Shown here: one piece after another, positions 37,034 to 46,848 of the stretch
How the letters are laid out: each line of letters begins with the position of its first letter
Position numbering within the stretch: the stretch's first letter is position 1
Origin: Burkholderia sp. Bp8963
GTDB taxonomy: Bacteria > Pseudomonadota > Gammaproteobacteria > Burkholderiales > Burkholderiaceae
Assembly: GCF_003854275.1 (NCBI RefSeq)
Contig: NZ_QTQP01000020.1
Location: 62,001 to 126,000 of the forward strand
DNA: 64,000 nt
Direction of reading: 5' to 3'
Made by a program: the position numbers and the translations under genes
The notes under the pieces: generated by a model
What the model saw: only the letters and a program-made list of their open reading frames with translations
Database searches by the model: none
Told to the model about the DNA's origin: nothing

Positions 37034-37296
37034 TGGTCCCGGAATTCCATTGCAAATAGAGGGGGCTCAGCGCGGCGGGCGCGTCGCGGCGCGTTGCCGG
37101 GCGGGCGGGTTCGTCGTGCTGATCTCAACCGCGAATGATACATGCAGCCGTCACGGCCGTCCCGTGCGGACGGGGTGCGCGAGCGTGCGGGAAGTCCGGC
37201 GAAGGTGTCGCGCTGGCCGATCGGCCGGCTTGTGACGGCGTGTGCGCCGATCTTAGGCTGTTTGCACGCGTCGATTCGAAGCCGATTCCACGCCAT
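37034..37296. other. gap between dapF and higBA, no gene
   Basis: Nothing with convincing coding character was found. The right half is less GC-rich than its surroundings and leads into the higBA promoter, which suggests an acquired segment. Confidence 0.4.
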
Positions 37297-37343
37297 TTGA
37301 CAGTTCAACCAGGTGAGACGTATAGTGTGGCTATACGCTATAC
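37297..37343 (+). promoter_or_regulatory. higBA promoter with overlapping operator
   Basis: Consensus -35 TTGACA (37297-37302) and -10 TATAGT (37321-37326) are spaced 18 bp. The -10 box lies inside an inverted repeat CGTATAG-5-CTATACG (37319-37337), and a further CTATAC copy follows at 37338-37343. This is the expected geometry for HigA binding and repressing its own operon. Confidence 0.8.
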
Positions 37344-37385
37344 AGGCGAGGCCGACGGCCACCGCAACTCGAGTGTAGGAGGTCC

Positions 37386-37664
37386 ATGATCAAGTCATGG
37401 CAGCACAAGGGACTGGAAGCGTTTTTTCTGAGCGGGAGCAAGGCGGGCATCCGGCCCGATCATGCGCCGAAGTTGCGGCGCCAGCTTGCCCGGCTCGACG
37501 TGGCGAGCACGCCGCTGGACATGAACGTGCCGGGCTGGCGCTTCCACCGGCTCGAGGGTGCGCTGGTCGGGTACTACGCGATCAGCGTGAACGGCAACTG
37601 GCGCTTGACGTTCCGGTTCGAAGGGCCCGACGCCGTGCTGGTCGACTACCAGGATTATCACTGA
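37386..37664 (+). CDS. higB: HigB-type RelE-superfamily toxin
   Basis: The 92-residue basic protein starts [21 protein letters not shown] and ends in the family pattern [28 protein letters not shown] plus [11 protein letters not shown]. HigB is a ribosome-dependent mRNA endonuclease. ATG 37386 is preceded by GTAGGAGGTCC, a strong ribosome-binding site. The toxin gene comes first, as is typical for higBA, followed 14 bp later by its antitoxin. Confidence 0.92.
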   Translation: MIKSWQHKGLEAFFLSGSKAGIRPDHAPKLRRQLARLDVASTPLDMNVPGWRFHRLEGALVGYYAISVNGNWRLTFRFEGPDAVLVDYQDYH

Positions 37665-37678
37665 GGTCATTCAGACGC

Positions 37679-37981
37679 ATGACACGCATCTTCAACCCGC
37701 CGCATCCGGGCGAAACGCTGCGCGACGACGTGCTGCCGGCGCTCGGCCTGACCGTCACCGAGGCTGCGGCGCAGCTTGGCGTGACGCGCGCGGCGCTATC
37801 CCGCGTGCTGAACGGCCACGCCGGTATTTCGCCGGAAATGGCGCTGCGCATCGAAGGGTGGCTCGGCGAGGAAAACGGCGGGCGCGCGGATCTGTGGCTC
37901 GCGCAGCAGGCTGCGTACGATCTCTGGCAAGCGCGCGCGAAGGGCATGCCGAAGGTGGTTCGGGCCCACGCGCGGACTTGA
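37679..37981 (+). CDS. higA: HigA-type XRE antitoxin
   Basis: The 100-residue antitoxin starts [26 protein letters not shown], the standard HigA opening. The helix-turn-helix covers about residues 28-60 ([36 protein letters not shown]). It neutralises HigB and binds the operator at the promoter. ATG 37679 spans a line of continuous reading frame that is open upstream; this start gives the family length. Confidence 0.92.
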   Translation: MTRIFNPPHPGETLRDDVLPALGLTVTEAAAQLGVTRAALSRVLNGHAGISPEMALRIEGWLGEENGGRADLWLAQQAAYDLWQARAKGMPKVVRAHART

Positions 37982-38027
37982 TTCGCCGCGACAGGCGCCG
38001 CGGCCGGCGTACGCCGGCCAATGCGTG

Positions 38028-38912
38028 CTAGTACAGGCTCGGCTCGCCCGGCGGGCGGGTCTTGAAACGCTTGTGGACCCAATAATACTGCTCGGGCATC
38101 AGCGGAATCTGTTCCTCGAGGAATTCGTTCATCCGGCGTGCGTCGAGATCGTCGTCGCCGGTCGGGTAATCGGCCCACGGCTTGAACACCTTCAGCCGGT
38201 AACCCTTGTAGTTCGGCAGCACCTCGCCGATGAACGGCAGGACCTGCGCGTGGCCGACCTGTGCGAAGCGGCCGACGGCCGTCAGCGTGCAGGCCGGCAC
38301 GCCGAAGAACGGTACGAAGGTCGAATTGCGCATCCCGTAGTCCATGTCGGCGCCGAGCATCACCGGCTTGCGGTCGCGCAGCCAGCGCAGCACCACGCGC
38401 GCACTGTCGGCCCGGCTTGCCAGCTCCGCGCCGAAGCGGCTGCGGCCGGCCCTGGCCGCAGCCTCGATCTCCGGGTTCTTCATCGGCGTGTACAGCGAAC
38501 CGCAGGTGCGGCCGAGCGCCAGATTGATCGCCATCGAGCCGGCTTCGATACCGACGAAGTGGAAACCGAGCAGCAGGGTCGGCGGCATGTCGGGGTCGGT
38601 GAGATCGACCTGGCTGTCGACCGTGAACAGCTTGCGGTAGGTTTCTTCCGACGCAAACCACTGATAGCTGCGCTCGACGTAGCTGCGAATCGCATGGCGG
38701 AAATGCAGCCCGGCGACTTCCTCGCGGCGTGCGTCGCTCCAGTCGGGGAAGCAGAGCTTCAGATTGGTGTGTACGATGCGCTTTCGCCCGCTGGGGATCT
38801 GATAGAGCAACCAGCCGAGCCCGTCGCCGAACCGGGCGGTCAAGCCATAAGGCAGGCGCGCGAGCAGCTTCAGGAAGCCGATGGCGAGAGACGTGCCGAG
38901 GCGGCCTAGCAT
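38028..38912 (-). CDS. lpxL: lipid A biosynthesis acyltransferase (LpxL/HtrB family)
   Basis: The 294-residue inner-membrane protein adds a secondary acyl chain to lipid A. It has an N-terminal hydrophobic helix (about residues 5-25), the catalytic HX4E-type motif in LLLGFHFVGIEAG, and the RxDxGxR-like stretch LGADMDYGMRNSTFVPFFGVPAC. ATG 38912 (MLGRLG) is favoured over an upstream in-frame start. It is divergent from metK and separated from dapF by the higBA insertion. Confidence 0.88.
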   Translation of the reverse strand: MLGRLGTSLAIGFLKLLARLPYGLTARFGDGLGWLLYQIPSGRKRIVHTNLKLCFPDWSDARREEVAGLHFRHAIRSYVERSYQWFASEETYRKLFTVDSQVDLTDPDMPPTLLLGFHFVGIEAGSMAINLALGRTCGSLYTPMKNPEIEAAARAGRSRFGAELASRADSARVVLRWLRDRKPVMLGADMDYGMRNSTFVPFFGVPACTLTAVGRFAQVGHAQVLPFIGEVLPNYKGYRLKVFKPWADYPTGDDDLDARRMNEFLEEQIPLMPEQYYWVHKRFKTRPPGEPSLY

Positions 38913-38995
38913 GCGGAACCTCCGTGGATCGGGCGAGCCGGCATGTGGCGAGCAGGGGTGAGGGGCAGCGAAAAATGCAGCACGGGCGGCACTCT

Positions 38996-39022
38996 GTGAC
39001 AATTCTGGAAAGCCGCTATAAT
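38996..39022 (+). promoter_or_regulatory. metK promoter
   Basis: TATAAT at 39017-39022 is a consensus -10 box; GTGACA at 38996-39001 differs from the -35 consensus in one base but at a short 15-bp spacer. Transcription would start near 39028, about 150 nt before the metK start codon. Confidence 0.6.
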
Positions 39023-39025
39023 ACG

Positions 39026-39170
39026 GGCTTCGCCGAGTTAACTGACAACTTGCGGGGCGAAGCCGGTTGGCGCGAAGCGCGCCGCCCCGGTACTGGTAAT
39101 CCGCTAAAGCGTCGCCGCTTCAGGCTAACCGAAGCTGGCTACGTGAAACCAACCGTAACCAACAAGGAGC
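39026..39170 (+). promoter_or_regulatory. structured metK leader with competing hairpins
   Basis: GGCTTCGCC (39026-39034) can pair perfectly with GGCGAAGCC (39056-39064). Alternatively CGGGGC within 39053-39058 pairs with GCCCCG (39084-39089), enclosing the perfect hairpin 39069-39083. The two share bases and exclude each other. Further downstream AAGCG/CGCTT and GCTTC/GAAGC pairings also compete. This looks like a regulatory leader; it does not match a SAM or SAH riboswitch class that I recognise. Confidence 0.45.
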
Positions 39171-39179
39171 CTGAACAAA

Positions 39180-40367
<1,188 letters not shown>

Positions 40368-40385
40368 GCGTTCGTCACACGAAAC

Positions 40386-40414
40386 AAAAAACCCCGGCCA
40401 TGCCGGGGTTTTTT
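40386..40414 (+). terminator. metK terminator
   Basis: A run of A, the stem CCCCGGC (40392-40398) with GCCGGGG (40402-40408), and then TTTTTT form a strong intrinsic terminator that could also work on the opposite strand for the small minus-strand gene. Confidence 0.9.
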
Positions 40415-40478
40415 ATTGCCGCGCGTGCCGCCCATGGCAGCGCGCGGGCGTCGCGTAGCGGGCTTGCCCGCCGCGCGA

Positions 40479-40820
40479 TCAGCGTGCCGCGAACGCGAAC
40501 CAGCCATCGCTGGCCGCGAGCCGCCGCGGGCGGTTGATCCGGCGCTGCGGGCCGTTCGCGCGGCGCAGCGCGAGCGCGCGCAGCGACGACGGTTTCTGCA
40601 GCAGCGAGCGCAGGCCGGCGCGGCGTGCGAACGCCTGCGTGCTCACCATCGAGAAGAACGCGTGGAACCACGCGCGGATGCCGTCGAACCGGGCGTGCGG
40701 CTGTGTCTGCTCGGCGAGCGCCTGCGCACGTGCGCGGTGATGGCGCAGCGGGCGAAGGGGAGCGGACGGCACGACGCGCTTCGCAGCGCGGCTGAGACGG
40801 GAAGTCAGACGGAATGGCAT
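40479..40820 (-). CDS. hypothetical Arg-rich small protein
   Basis: A 113-residue frame, MPFRLTSRLSRAAKRVVPS onward, has strong G/C third-position bias throughout and a hydrophobic centre FHAFFSMVSTQAFARRAG. It is very basic (about one residue in five is Arg). No known domain is recognised. The overlapping plus-strand frame lacks this codon signature and is treated as a shadow. Location between metK and the PhyH gene gives no functional hint. Confidence 0.6.
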   Translation of the reverse strand: MPFRLTSRLSRAAKRVVPSAPLRPLRHHRARAQALAEQTQPHARFDGIRAWFHAFFSMVSTQAFARRAGLRSLLQKPSSLRALALRRANGPQRRINRPRRLAASDGWFAFAAR

Positions 40821-41174
40821 GTGAACGATGCTTTGCTCGAAATGATGGCGCCCTTGGCGAGCGCACTGGTATGTAACGGCCTCGGATGGCGCAACGCATG
40901 GTACCCAATCTCGTTGCGCGCCGCGCCCGCCAGAACTGACAGGCCGCGACAGGCTACAGCGCTTTCGTGACGGGCAAAAGTCGCGGATAACCCTTGTGCG
41001 ACAAGGCCTCGGTTATATACCGCCTGTCGCTGAGGCACGCGCGGCGGCGCACAGTTCCCTTGCGCAGGATCAAATCGCCGGCGTGCATTTCCCTGCGCAC
41101 GACATTGGTGCTTCGCGCGCCATCCGGCGCCGTTTTACAATCGGAACATTCACAAAAAATACATCGAGCGTCCC
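40821..41174. other. 354-bp divergent intergenic region
   Basis: No gene is visible. TTATATAC near 41012 offers a minus-strand -10 region for the small Arg-rich gene, and TACAAT at 41136-41141 a plus-strand -10 box for the PhyH gene. Neither has a good -35 box. Confidence 0.4.
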
Positions 41175-41945
41175 ATGTCTTCATTGCAGTCGGAATCGAT
41201 TCGCGCGCAGGTTGCGGAACTGCGCGAACGCGGCTTCGTCATCGCCCGCGGCCTCGTCGGCGCGGACGAGTGCGCGGCACTGAAGCGCATTGCCGAGCGT
41301 CAGTTGCAGGAGGCGGCGCAGCCGATCGAGTTCGAGGCCGATCTGCGTTATCCGGGCGCGCCCGAGTCGAAGCATGCGCCCGGCGGCCACACGGTGCGGC
41401 GCCTGCTCGACGCGTATGAGCGCGATCCGGCATTCGCCGAGCGCGCGACAGCGCCGGAGATCAGCGCGTGGATGCGTGAATATTTCGGCGAACGGCCCGT
41501 GCTGTCGCGCGCGCATCACAACTGCATGATGACGAAGCATCCCGCGTACGGCAGCCTGACGGGCTGGCACCGGGATTTCCGCTACTGGGCGTTCGAGCGG
41601 GCCGACATGGTGTCGGCGTGGGTCGCGCTGGGGCCGGAAACCAACGAAAACGGTGCGCTGTGGCTGGTGCCGGGCTCGCATACCGCGGAATTCGGGCCGG
41701 AAGCGTTCGACGACGCGAAGTTCTTCCGCGGCGATCTCGCGGAGAACAGGAAGATGATCGATGCGGCGACGTGCCCGCCGCTGAACACGGGCGACGTCGT
41801 GTTCTTTCACTGCAACACGCTGCATTCGGCAGGCCAGAACCTGTCGGATCAGGTGAAGTTCTCGCTCGTGTTCACGTACCACGGCGAAAGCAACCGGCCG
41901 GTTCCGGGTACGCGTTCGGCGGCGAAGCCGGAAGTGCCGTTCTGA
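41175..41945 (+). CDS. phytanoyl-CoA dioxygenase (PhyH) family protein
   Basis: A 256-residue Fe(II)/2-oxoglutarate-dependent oxygenase of the PhyH family. The iron triad is visible as His and Asp in TGWHRDFRYW and His in CNTLHSAGQN, with a 2-oxoglutarate-binding Arg probably in the final strand (SNRPVPGTRS). The substrate is unknown; bacterial PhyH members hydroxylate small molecules and lipids. It stands alone, with no associated biosynthetic genes. Confidence 0.85.
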   Translation: MSSLQSESIRAQVAELRERGFVIARGLVGADECAALKRIAERQLQEAAQPIEFEADLRYPGAPESKHAPGGHTVRRLLDAYERDPAFAERATAPEISAWMREYFGERPVLSRAHHNCMMTKHPAYGSLTGWHRDFRYWAFERADMVSAWVALGPETNENGALWLVPGSHTAEFGPEAFDDAKFFRGDLAENRKMIDAATCPPLNTGDVVFFHCNTLHSAGQNLSDQVKFSLVFTYHGESNRPVPGTRSAAKPEVPF

Positions 41946-42023
41946 CGCCGTTCAGTACCTGAGCGCCGCTTTCCGGCGGCTGCTGCAAGCCTGCATCGGC
42001 GGGGCCGCGGCGGCTGCCGAGAC

Positions 42024-42055
42024 GCATCGACACATCGACACATCGACACATCGAC
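42024..42055. repeat. 8-bp tandem repeat (about 4 copies)
   Basis: The unit ACATCGAC repeats four times (the first copy reads GCATCGAC) between the PhyH gene and the DUF3185 gene. It is a simple-sequence tract outside coding DNA that may vary in copy number. Confidence 0.85.
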
Positions 42056-42068
42056 CCGCCGGATAAGG

Positions 42069-42275
42069 TCAGCGCTTGCCGCCAGGCATCGAGAGGCCGA
42101 TCAGGCCGATCAGCGATGCGACGCCGCCGCCGGCGATCAGCAGGATCGTCTTCGTGGCGGGCGAGCCGGTGAAGAAGCGCGACACATTGTCGTTGATCGA
42201 ATGAAACGACTGGCCGCCGAAATACAGCAACACGACGCCGCCGACGAGCAGCGCAACCGAGATGACCCGGGACAT
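42069..42275 (-). CDS. DUF3185-family small membrane protein
   Basis: A 68-residue protein, MSRVISVALLVGGVVLLYFGGQSFHSINDNVSRFFTGSPATKTILLIAGGGVASLIGLIGLSM, has two transmembrane helices (about residues 4-22 and 43-62). It matches the DUF3185 pattern, function unknown. ATG 42275 has AGGTTGG upstream. It is convergent with the PhyH gene. Confidence 0.8.
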   Translation of the reverse strand: MSRVISVALLVGGVVLLYFGGQSFHSINDNVSRFFTGSPATKTILLIAGGGVASLIGLIGLSMPGGKR

Positions 42276-42453
42276 ACCAACCTCGCTGAAACGGTGAATC
42301 GAGACGCCGCAGTGTAGGCGAGCGTCGTGGCCGCGTCCATCGTCGAGCACGGGCGCGCCGCGTTCGCTACCATAACCGTCCTGCACTTCCTTCGCCGCCG
42401 GCACACCCCGAGTGCAACCGGCGCGCTCCATCGACGTCCTGACGGGAATACCC

Positions 42454-43497
42454 ATGGCCTACGAAGCAGCTTCCGAACGTTACGCCGGCATGCAATACCG
42501 CACCTGCGGCAGATCCGGGCTCAAACTGCCCGCGCTGTCGCTCGGCCTGTGGCACAACTTCGGCGATACGACGCCGATTTCGACGCAGCGCGAGATCCTG
42601 CGCACCGCGTTCGATCTCGGCATCAACCACTTCGATCTCGCGAACAACTACGGGCCGCCGTACGGCAGCGCAGAAGCCAACTTCGGCCGGCTGCTCAGGG
42701 AGGATTTCAAGCCGTATCGCGACGAGCTGCTGATCTCGACGAAGGCCGGCTGGGACATGTGGCCGGGGCCGTACGGCAGCGGTGGCGGCTCGCGCAAGTA
42801 CGTGCTCGCGAGCCTCGACCAGAGCCTGCAGCGGATGGGGCTCGACTACGTCGACATCTTCTATTCGCACCGCTTCGACGCGCATACGCCGCTCGAGGAA
42901 ACGGCCGGCGCGCTCGCATCGGCCGTGCAGCAGGGCAAGGCGCTGTACATCGGCATCTCGTCGTATTCGGCCGCGAAGACGCGTGAAATGGCCAAGCTGC
43001 TCGCGGAGTACAAGGTGCCGCTGCTGATCCACCAGCCGTCGTACAACCTGCTGAACCGCTGGGTCGAGCACGAACTGCTCGACACGCTCGATGCGATCGG
43101 CACCGGCAGCATCGCGTTCACGCCGCTCGCGCAGGGCCTGCTGACGTCGAAATACCTGAACGGCGTGCCGGCCGACGCGCGCGTAAACAAGCCGGGCGGC
43201 GGTTCGCTGCAGGAAGGGCACCTGAGCGCGGACAATCTCGAGCAGGTGCGCCGGCTCGACGCAATCGCCGCGCAGCGCGGGCAGAGCCTCGCGCAGATGG
43301 CGCTGGCGTGGGTATTGCGCAACGGACGCGTGACGTCCGCGCTGATCGGCGCGAGCCGCGCGGAGCAGGTGCGCGAAAACGTCGGGGCGTTGCGCAACCT
43401 CGAATTCTCGGCCGAGGAGCTCGCCGAGATCGATCGTTACGCAACGGAAGGCGGCATCAATCTTTGGGAAAAGCCGTCCACCGATCAGGCGATCTGA
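42454..43497 (+). CDS. yghZ: aldo-keto reductase, L-glyceraldehyde 3-phosphate reductase type
   Basis: The 347-residue AKR14-type enzyme detoxifies L-glyceraldehyde 3-phosphate or methylglyoxal in E. coli. Family landmarks are CGRSGLKLPALSLGLWHNFGD, HFDLANNYGPPYGSAE (catalytic Asp and Tyr), STKAGWDMWPGPYG (Lys), and the NADPH region SALIGASRAEQVRENVGAL. ATG 42454 (MAYEAAS) lies a few bases after a weak ribosome-binding site; an in-frame upstream start is less likely. It appears to be monocistronic. Confidence 0.9.
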   Translation: MAYEAASERYAGMQYRTCGRSGLKLPALSLGLWHNFGDTTPISTQREILRTAFDLGINHFDLANNYGPPYGSAEANFGRLLREDFKPYRDELLISTKAGWDMWPGPYGSGGGSRKYVLASLDQSLQRMGLDYVDIFYSHRFDAHTPLEETAGALASAVQQGKALYIGISSYSAAKTREMAKLLAEYKVPLLIHQPSYNLLNRWVEHELLDTLDAIGTGSIAFTPLAQGLLTSKYLNGVPADARVNKPGGGSLQEGHLSADNLEQVRRLDAIAAQRGQSLAQMALAWVLRNGRVTSALIGASRAEQVRENVGALRNLEFSAEELAEIDRYATEGGINLWEKPSTDQAI

Positions 43498-43596
43498 CCG
43501 GTATTCGATGCGGCGCGCGATACGGCCGCCGCATCGTGCCTGACGGCCGTTCCGCCGTTCTGCCGCTGCGCCGAAACGGCGCGCCGTGACGCGCCG

Positions 43597-43782
43597 CTAG
43601 ATCAGCGCAGGCAGGCCTTCGACCAGCAGCAACGCGACGCCGACGCCGAGCATCGCGCCCAGCACGCGCAGCAGGTTGTGGCGGAAATTGGTCGCACACG
43701 GCACCGAACCGAGGAACAGTGCGCCGGCGAGCGCCATCGGAATCAGCAGGATGAAGTCACCGATCGTGAAATAGGTGGTCAT
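43597..43782 (-). CDS. small two-helix membrane protein, hypothetical
   Basis: A 61-residue frame, MTTYFTIGDFILLIPMALAGALFLGSVPCATNFRHNLLRVLGAMLGVGVALLLVEGLPALI, with two clear membrane helices joined by a short basic loop. GGGAGAC precedes ATG 43782. It has good codon bias, no recognised family, and lies alone between the aldo-keto reductase and the EamA transporter. Confidence 0.65.
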   Translation of the reverse strand: MTTYFTIGDFILLIPMALAGALFLGSVPCATNFRHNLLRVLGAMLGVGVALLLVEGLPALI

Positions 43783-43991
43783 GCGTGTCTCCCATGCCTT
43801 GGCATTTTCGTCTTGATCCGACCCGATTGTGGGAAGGGTGGTCAGTTCGAGTATAGATAACGCCGCATGCTTTTCGCTATCCGAACCATTAAAAAAGCAG
43901 CGGAAAACGCGACGAAACGCCGACATCGGTCGCGAGCAAGACGAAATCCTTGCACATTGCTTTCCCGCTGCTTTCGAGGTGGCCCGCCCGG

Positions 43992-44858
43992 TCAACTGCG
44001 CCCAGCGGGCGCGCGAAACACGAGCGCGAGCCCCGCGACGATCGCGCCGATGCCGGCGAGCGCGAGCGGCTCGGGACGGTTGCCGAGCCAGACGGCATCC
44101 ATCAGCGCGGTGACGACGGGCACGAGATAGAACAGGCTCGTCACGTTGACGAGATCGCCGCGCTGCATCAGGCGATAGAACAGCAGCTGCGCGACGACCG
44201 AGATCACGATGCCGAGCCACAGGAGCGGCACCACGAACGCCCAGGTCGTCTCGAACGCGATCGGCCGGAACGGCAGGATCGCCGCGCATAGCGCGAGCCC
44301 GATCGCGTTCTGCAGCGGCAACACGTCGGCGGGCGCCGAGCGCACGCGTTTTTGCAGCAGCGCACCGGCCGTCAGCGCGACGAGCGCGGTGAGCGCGCAG
44401 GCGATGCCCGCGACCGGCATGGCCGAGCCGCCGGTGCCGCGGCAGACGATCAGCGCGAGCCCGGCGAGCGCGAGCCCGAGCCCCGCGACGCGTGCGGGCT
44501 GCCAGCGCCGCTCGACGATCGCGAGGGTGAGGATCGGCTGCACGCCGAGGATCGTCGCGAGGATGCCGGGCGCGATCCCGCGTTCGAGCGCGAGCAGATA
44601 GAAGATCGAATAACCCCCCATCATCAGCAGCCCGGTGACGGCCGCGATGCGCCGCTCACCGCACGCGGGCAGCCAGCGCCCGCGTGCGGCGGCCAGCGCG
44701 AGCAGCACGAGCGATGCAAGCGCGAAGCGCGCGGTGAGGAAGACGAATGCGGACGCATGCCGCAGACCGAGTTCGGCGAAGATCGCCCCGCTGCTCCAGA
44801 GCAGCACGAAGAGCGACGTCGCCCCATGCGCGGCGAGCGCGCGTTTGAACGAAACCAT
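43992..44858 (-). CDS. EamA/DMT-family permease
   Basis: A 288-residue ten-helix drug/metabolite transporter with two EamA repeats. Motifs include SLFVLLWSSGAIFAELGLRHASAFVFLTARFALASL and the second repeat from VALTAGALLQKRV, ending LAGIGAIVAGLALVFR. ATG 44858 (MVSFKRALAA) is preferred because AGGTGG lies 7 bp upstream; in-frame ATGs at 44894 and 44921 would add 12 or 21 hydrophilic residues. The substrate is unknown. Confidence 0.85.
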   Translation of the reverse strand: MVSFKRALAAHGATSLFVLLWSSGAIFAELGLRHASAFVFLTARFALASLVLLALAAARGRWLPACGERRIAAVTGLLMMGGYSIFYLLALERGIAPGILATILGVQPILTLAIVERRWQPARVAGLGLALAGLALIVCRGTGGSAMPVAGIACALTALVALTAGALLQKRVRSAPADVLPLQNAIGLALCAAILPFRPIAFETTWAFVVPLLWLGIVISVVAQLLFYRLMQRGDLVNVTSLFYLVPVVTALMDAVWLGNRPEPLALAGIGAIVAGLALVFRAPAGRS

Positions 44859-45202
44859 CTGAATCCACCTGTCGAACGAATAAGGACGTTCCATGCGCGC
44901 ACGCACCGTGCCGTGCGTCACGACGCACGAATGGCACGCTGGCGAATGGAAGCGGAAAAAACGGAGCCGGCAGTCAGCCGGCGCACGCCGCCGGAGGAGG
45001 CGGCGCCGCGCCGACGAGCGGCGGATCGACAGGAGGAGGCGGTGCCGACGGATGCGCGCACGCCCGCAGCCGCGCGTCGAGCGGCGGCCGGGACATCGAA
45101 ACGGGGTGCGTGAGCAAAGGCATCGTCACGGAATGCGGTTGAATGCGAACGAGCGTTAAAGGTAACGCAGGAACGGTTGTCGTGGCAACCGGCGCGAACG
45201 CA
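44859..45202. other. 344-bp gap, very GC-rich, no firm gene
   Basis: A 49-codon minus-strand frame (44974-45123) starts MPLLTHPVSMSRPPLDARL and turns Pro-rich. It has G/C third positions but no ribosome-binding site, so it is noted and not called. The purine-rich GGAGGAGGCGG stretches at about 44993-45003 and 45031-45040 are part of it. Confidence 0.3.
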
Positions 45203-46519
45203 TCATGCGTGGCCCGTGCGCTCGCGGCCGCGCAGCCACAGCGTTGCGGTCAGGCCGGCGGCGAGCAGCGCGGCAACGAGGCCCGCGACGCCCGGCCAGC
45301 CGCTCGCGCTCCAGAAGCGGCCGCCGAGCGATCCGACAATGCTCGAGCCGAGATAGTACGAGAGCAGATACAGCGCGGCGGCCTGGCCCTTGCCTTGCGT
45401 CGCGAGGCGGCCGACCCAGCCGCTTGCGATCGAATGGCCGGCGAAGAACCCGAACGTCACGCACGCGATGCCGAGTGCGATCGCGGCGACCGGATGAAGC
45501 AGCGTCAGCGCGACGCCCGCCAGCATGATGCAGATGCTGGCGATCAGCACGCGGCCGCGGCCGAGCGCATCGGCCATGCGACCGGACCACGGCGACGCGA
45601 CGACGCCGGCCAGGTAGACGACGAAGATCGCGCCGATCGTCGCCTGGTTCATCGAATACGGCGGCGCGAGCAGCCGGTAGCCGATGTAGTTGTACAGCGT
45701 GACGAAGCCGCCCATCAGGAGGAAGCCGAGCGCGAACAGTACCGGCAATTCTCGGCGGCCGGCGAGGTGTCGCGCGAGCGCCGCGCGATGCTGCGCGAAG
45801 CCGAGGCCGCGGCTCGGCGTGAAGTGGCGCGACGGCGGCAGCAGCGCACGGAACGCGAGCGCCGACGCGAGCCCGAGCACGCCGATCGTGCCGACCGCGA
45901 TGCGCCACGTGAACAGGTCGGCGAGCACGCCGGCGATCACGCGTCCGGCCATTCCGCCGAGTGCGTTGCCACCGACATAAAGGCCCATCGCGAGGCCGAG
46001 TCCGTCCGGATGCACTTCCTCGGCGAGATAGGCCATGCCGACCGCCGGCACGCCGCCGAGCGCGAGCCCGGTGAGCGTGCGCAGCACGAGCATCTGGTGC
46101 CAGTGCGGCGCGCACGCGGCGACGATCGTGAGCAGCGACGCAAGCGCCAGCGATGCGGTCATCAGCCGGTGGCGGCTCAGTCCTTCGGACACGACGCCCG
46201 CGACGAACACGGCGAGCGCGAGCGCGGCGGTCGAGAACGACAGCGCGAGGCTGCTCTGCGCGGGGCTTACGCCGAACGTATTCGAGAATTCCGGCAACAG
46301 CGGCTGCACGTAGTACAGCAGCGAGAACGTCGCGTAGCCCGCGAACAGCAGCGCGAGGCTCGCACGCCAGTAGTTGCGCGAACCGCGCTCGAGATAGATG
46401 CCGGAAGTGGGGGCAATGTCGGGGGTAACTTCGGGGGCCATTGAGGGGGCCATTGAGGGGGCGATTGAGGGGGCAACTGCGGGCGGGGTGGGCGATGTCG
46501 TGCCGGAACGAACGGTCAC
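45203..46519 (-). CDS. MFS transporter, YnfM-like
   Basis: A 438-residue, 12-helix major facilitator. LLFAGYATFSLLYYVQPLLPEFSNTFGVSPAQSSLALSFSTAALA and GVVSEGLSRHRLMTASL match the YnfM/arabinose-efflux-like group. GTG 46519 is preferred because TGGAG lies 7 bp upstream. The first about 40 residues precede the membrane domain and contain a four-residue repeat (APSMAPSM...) encoded by a 12-bp tandem repeat. The transported substrate is unknown. Confidence 0.82.
   Translation of the reverse strand: MTVRSGTTSPTPPAVAPSIAPSMAPSMAPEVTPDIAPTSGIYLERGSRNYWRASLALLFAGYATFSLLYYVQPLLPEFSNTFGVSPAQSSLALSFSTAALALAVFVAGVVSEGLSRHRLMTASLALASLLTIVAACAPHWHQMLVLRTLTGLALGGVPAVGMAYLAEEVHPDGLGLAMGLYVGGNALGGMAGRVIAGVLADLFTWRIAVGTIGVLGLASALAFRALLPPSRHFTPSRGLGFAQHRAALARHLAGRRELPVLFALGFLLMGGFVTLYNYIGYRLLAPPYSMNQATIGAIFVVYLAGVVASPWSGRMADALGRGRVLIASICIMLAGVALTLLHPVAAIALGIACVTFGFFAGHSIASGWVGRLATQGKGQAAALYLLSYYLGSSIVGSLGGRFWSASGWPGVAGLVAALLAAGLTATLWLRGRERTGHA
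46433..46480. repeat. 12-bp tandem repeat inside the MFS gene
   Basis: Four units of GGGGGCCATTGA (the last two diverged) lie head to tail at 46433-46480. They are in frame and encode a Ser-Met/Ile-Ala-Pro repeat in the N-terminal extension, so copy changes would not break the frame. Confidence 0.85.
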
Positions 46520-46848
46520 GCAAAATCTCCAGGCAACACGGCAAAAGGCCAACGATACGCCGGTTGCGGAAATCGCGTGCGCCGAAGCCGGTCGGCCCGG
46601 TTCGGCGGACGGTCACATTCGACAGGGTATGATGGGGGTGTCGCCCGTGCAACTGCGCGGGCGGCGCAGTGGTTGATTGGAGACATTCGACGAATTCGCG
46701 GCACTTTACCCGCTTCTTCTTCTTTTCGCGCTTCGATAAACCGGGAACAATGGGATACGCGCGGCCGCCAGGCAGGCGGCGCGCGTGTCGTGCATTTGCC
46801 GGCCGTGCTGCTTGGCCGGGTTTCAAGAATCAAGAGTGGGGAAACATC
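46520..46848. other. 329-bp divergent intergenic region
   Basis: This region lies between the MFS start and the next plus-strand gene. A T-rich patch (CTTCTTCTTCTTTTCG at about 46709-46725) stands out against the GC-rich surroundings. No ORF, tRNA or clear promoter was recognised. Confidence 0.35.

Noticed and set aside
44974..45123. 49-codon Pro-rich minus-strand frame
   Set aside because: It has G/C third positions but no ribosome-binding site, no family and extreme composition; too weak to call.
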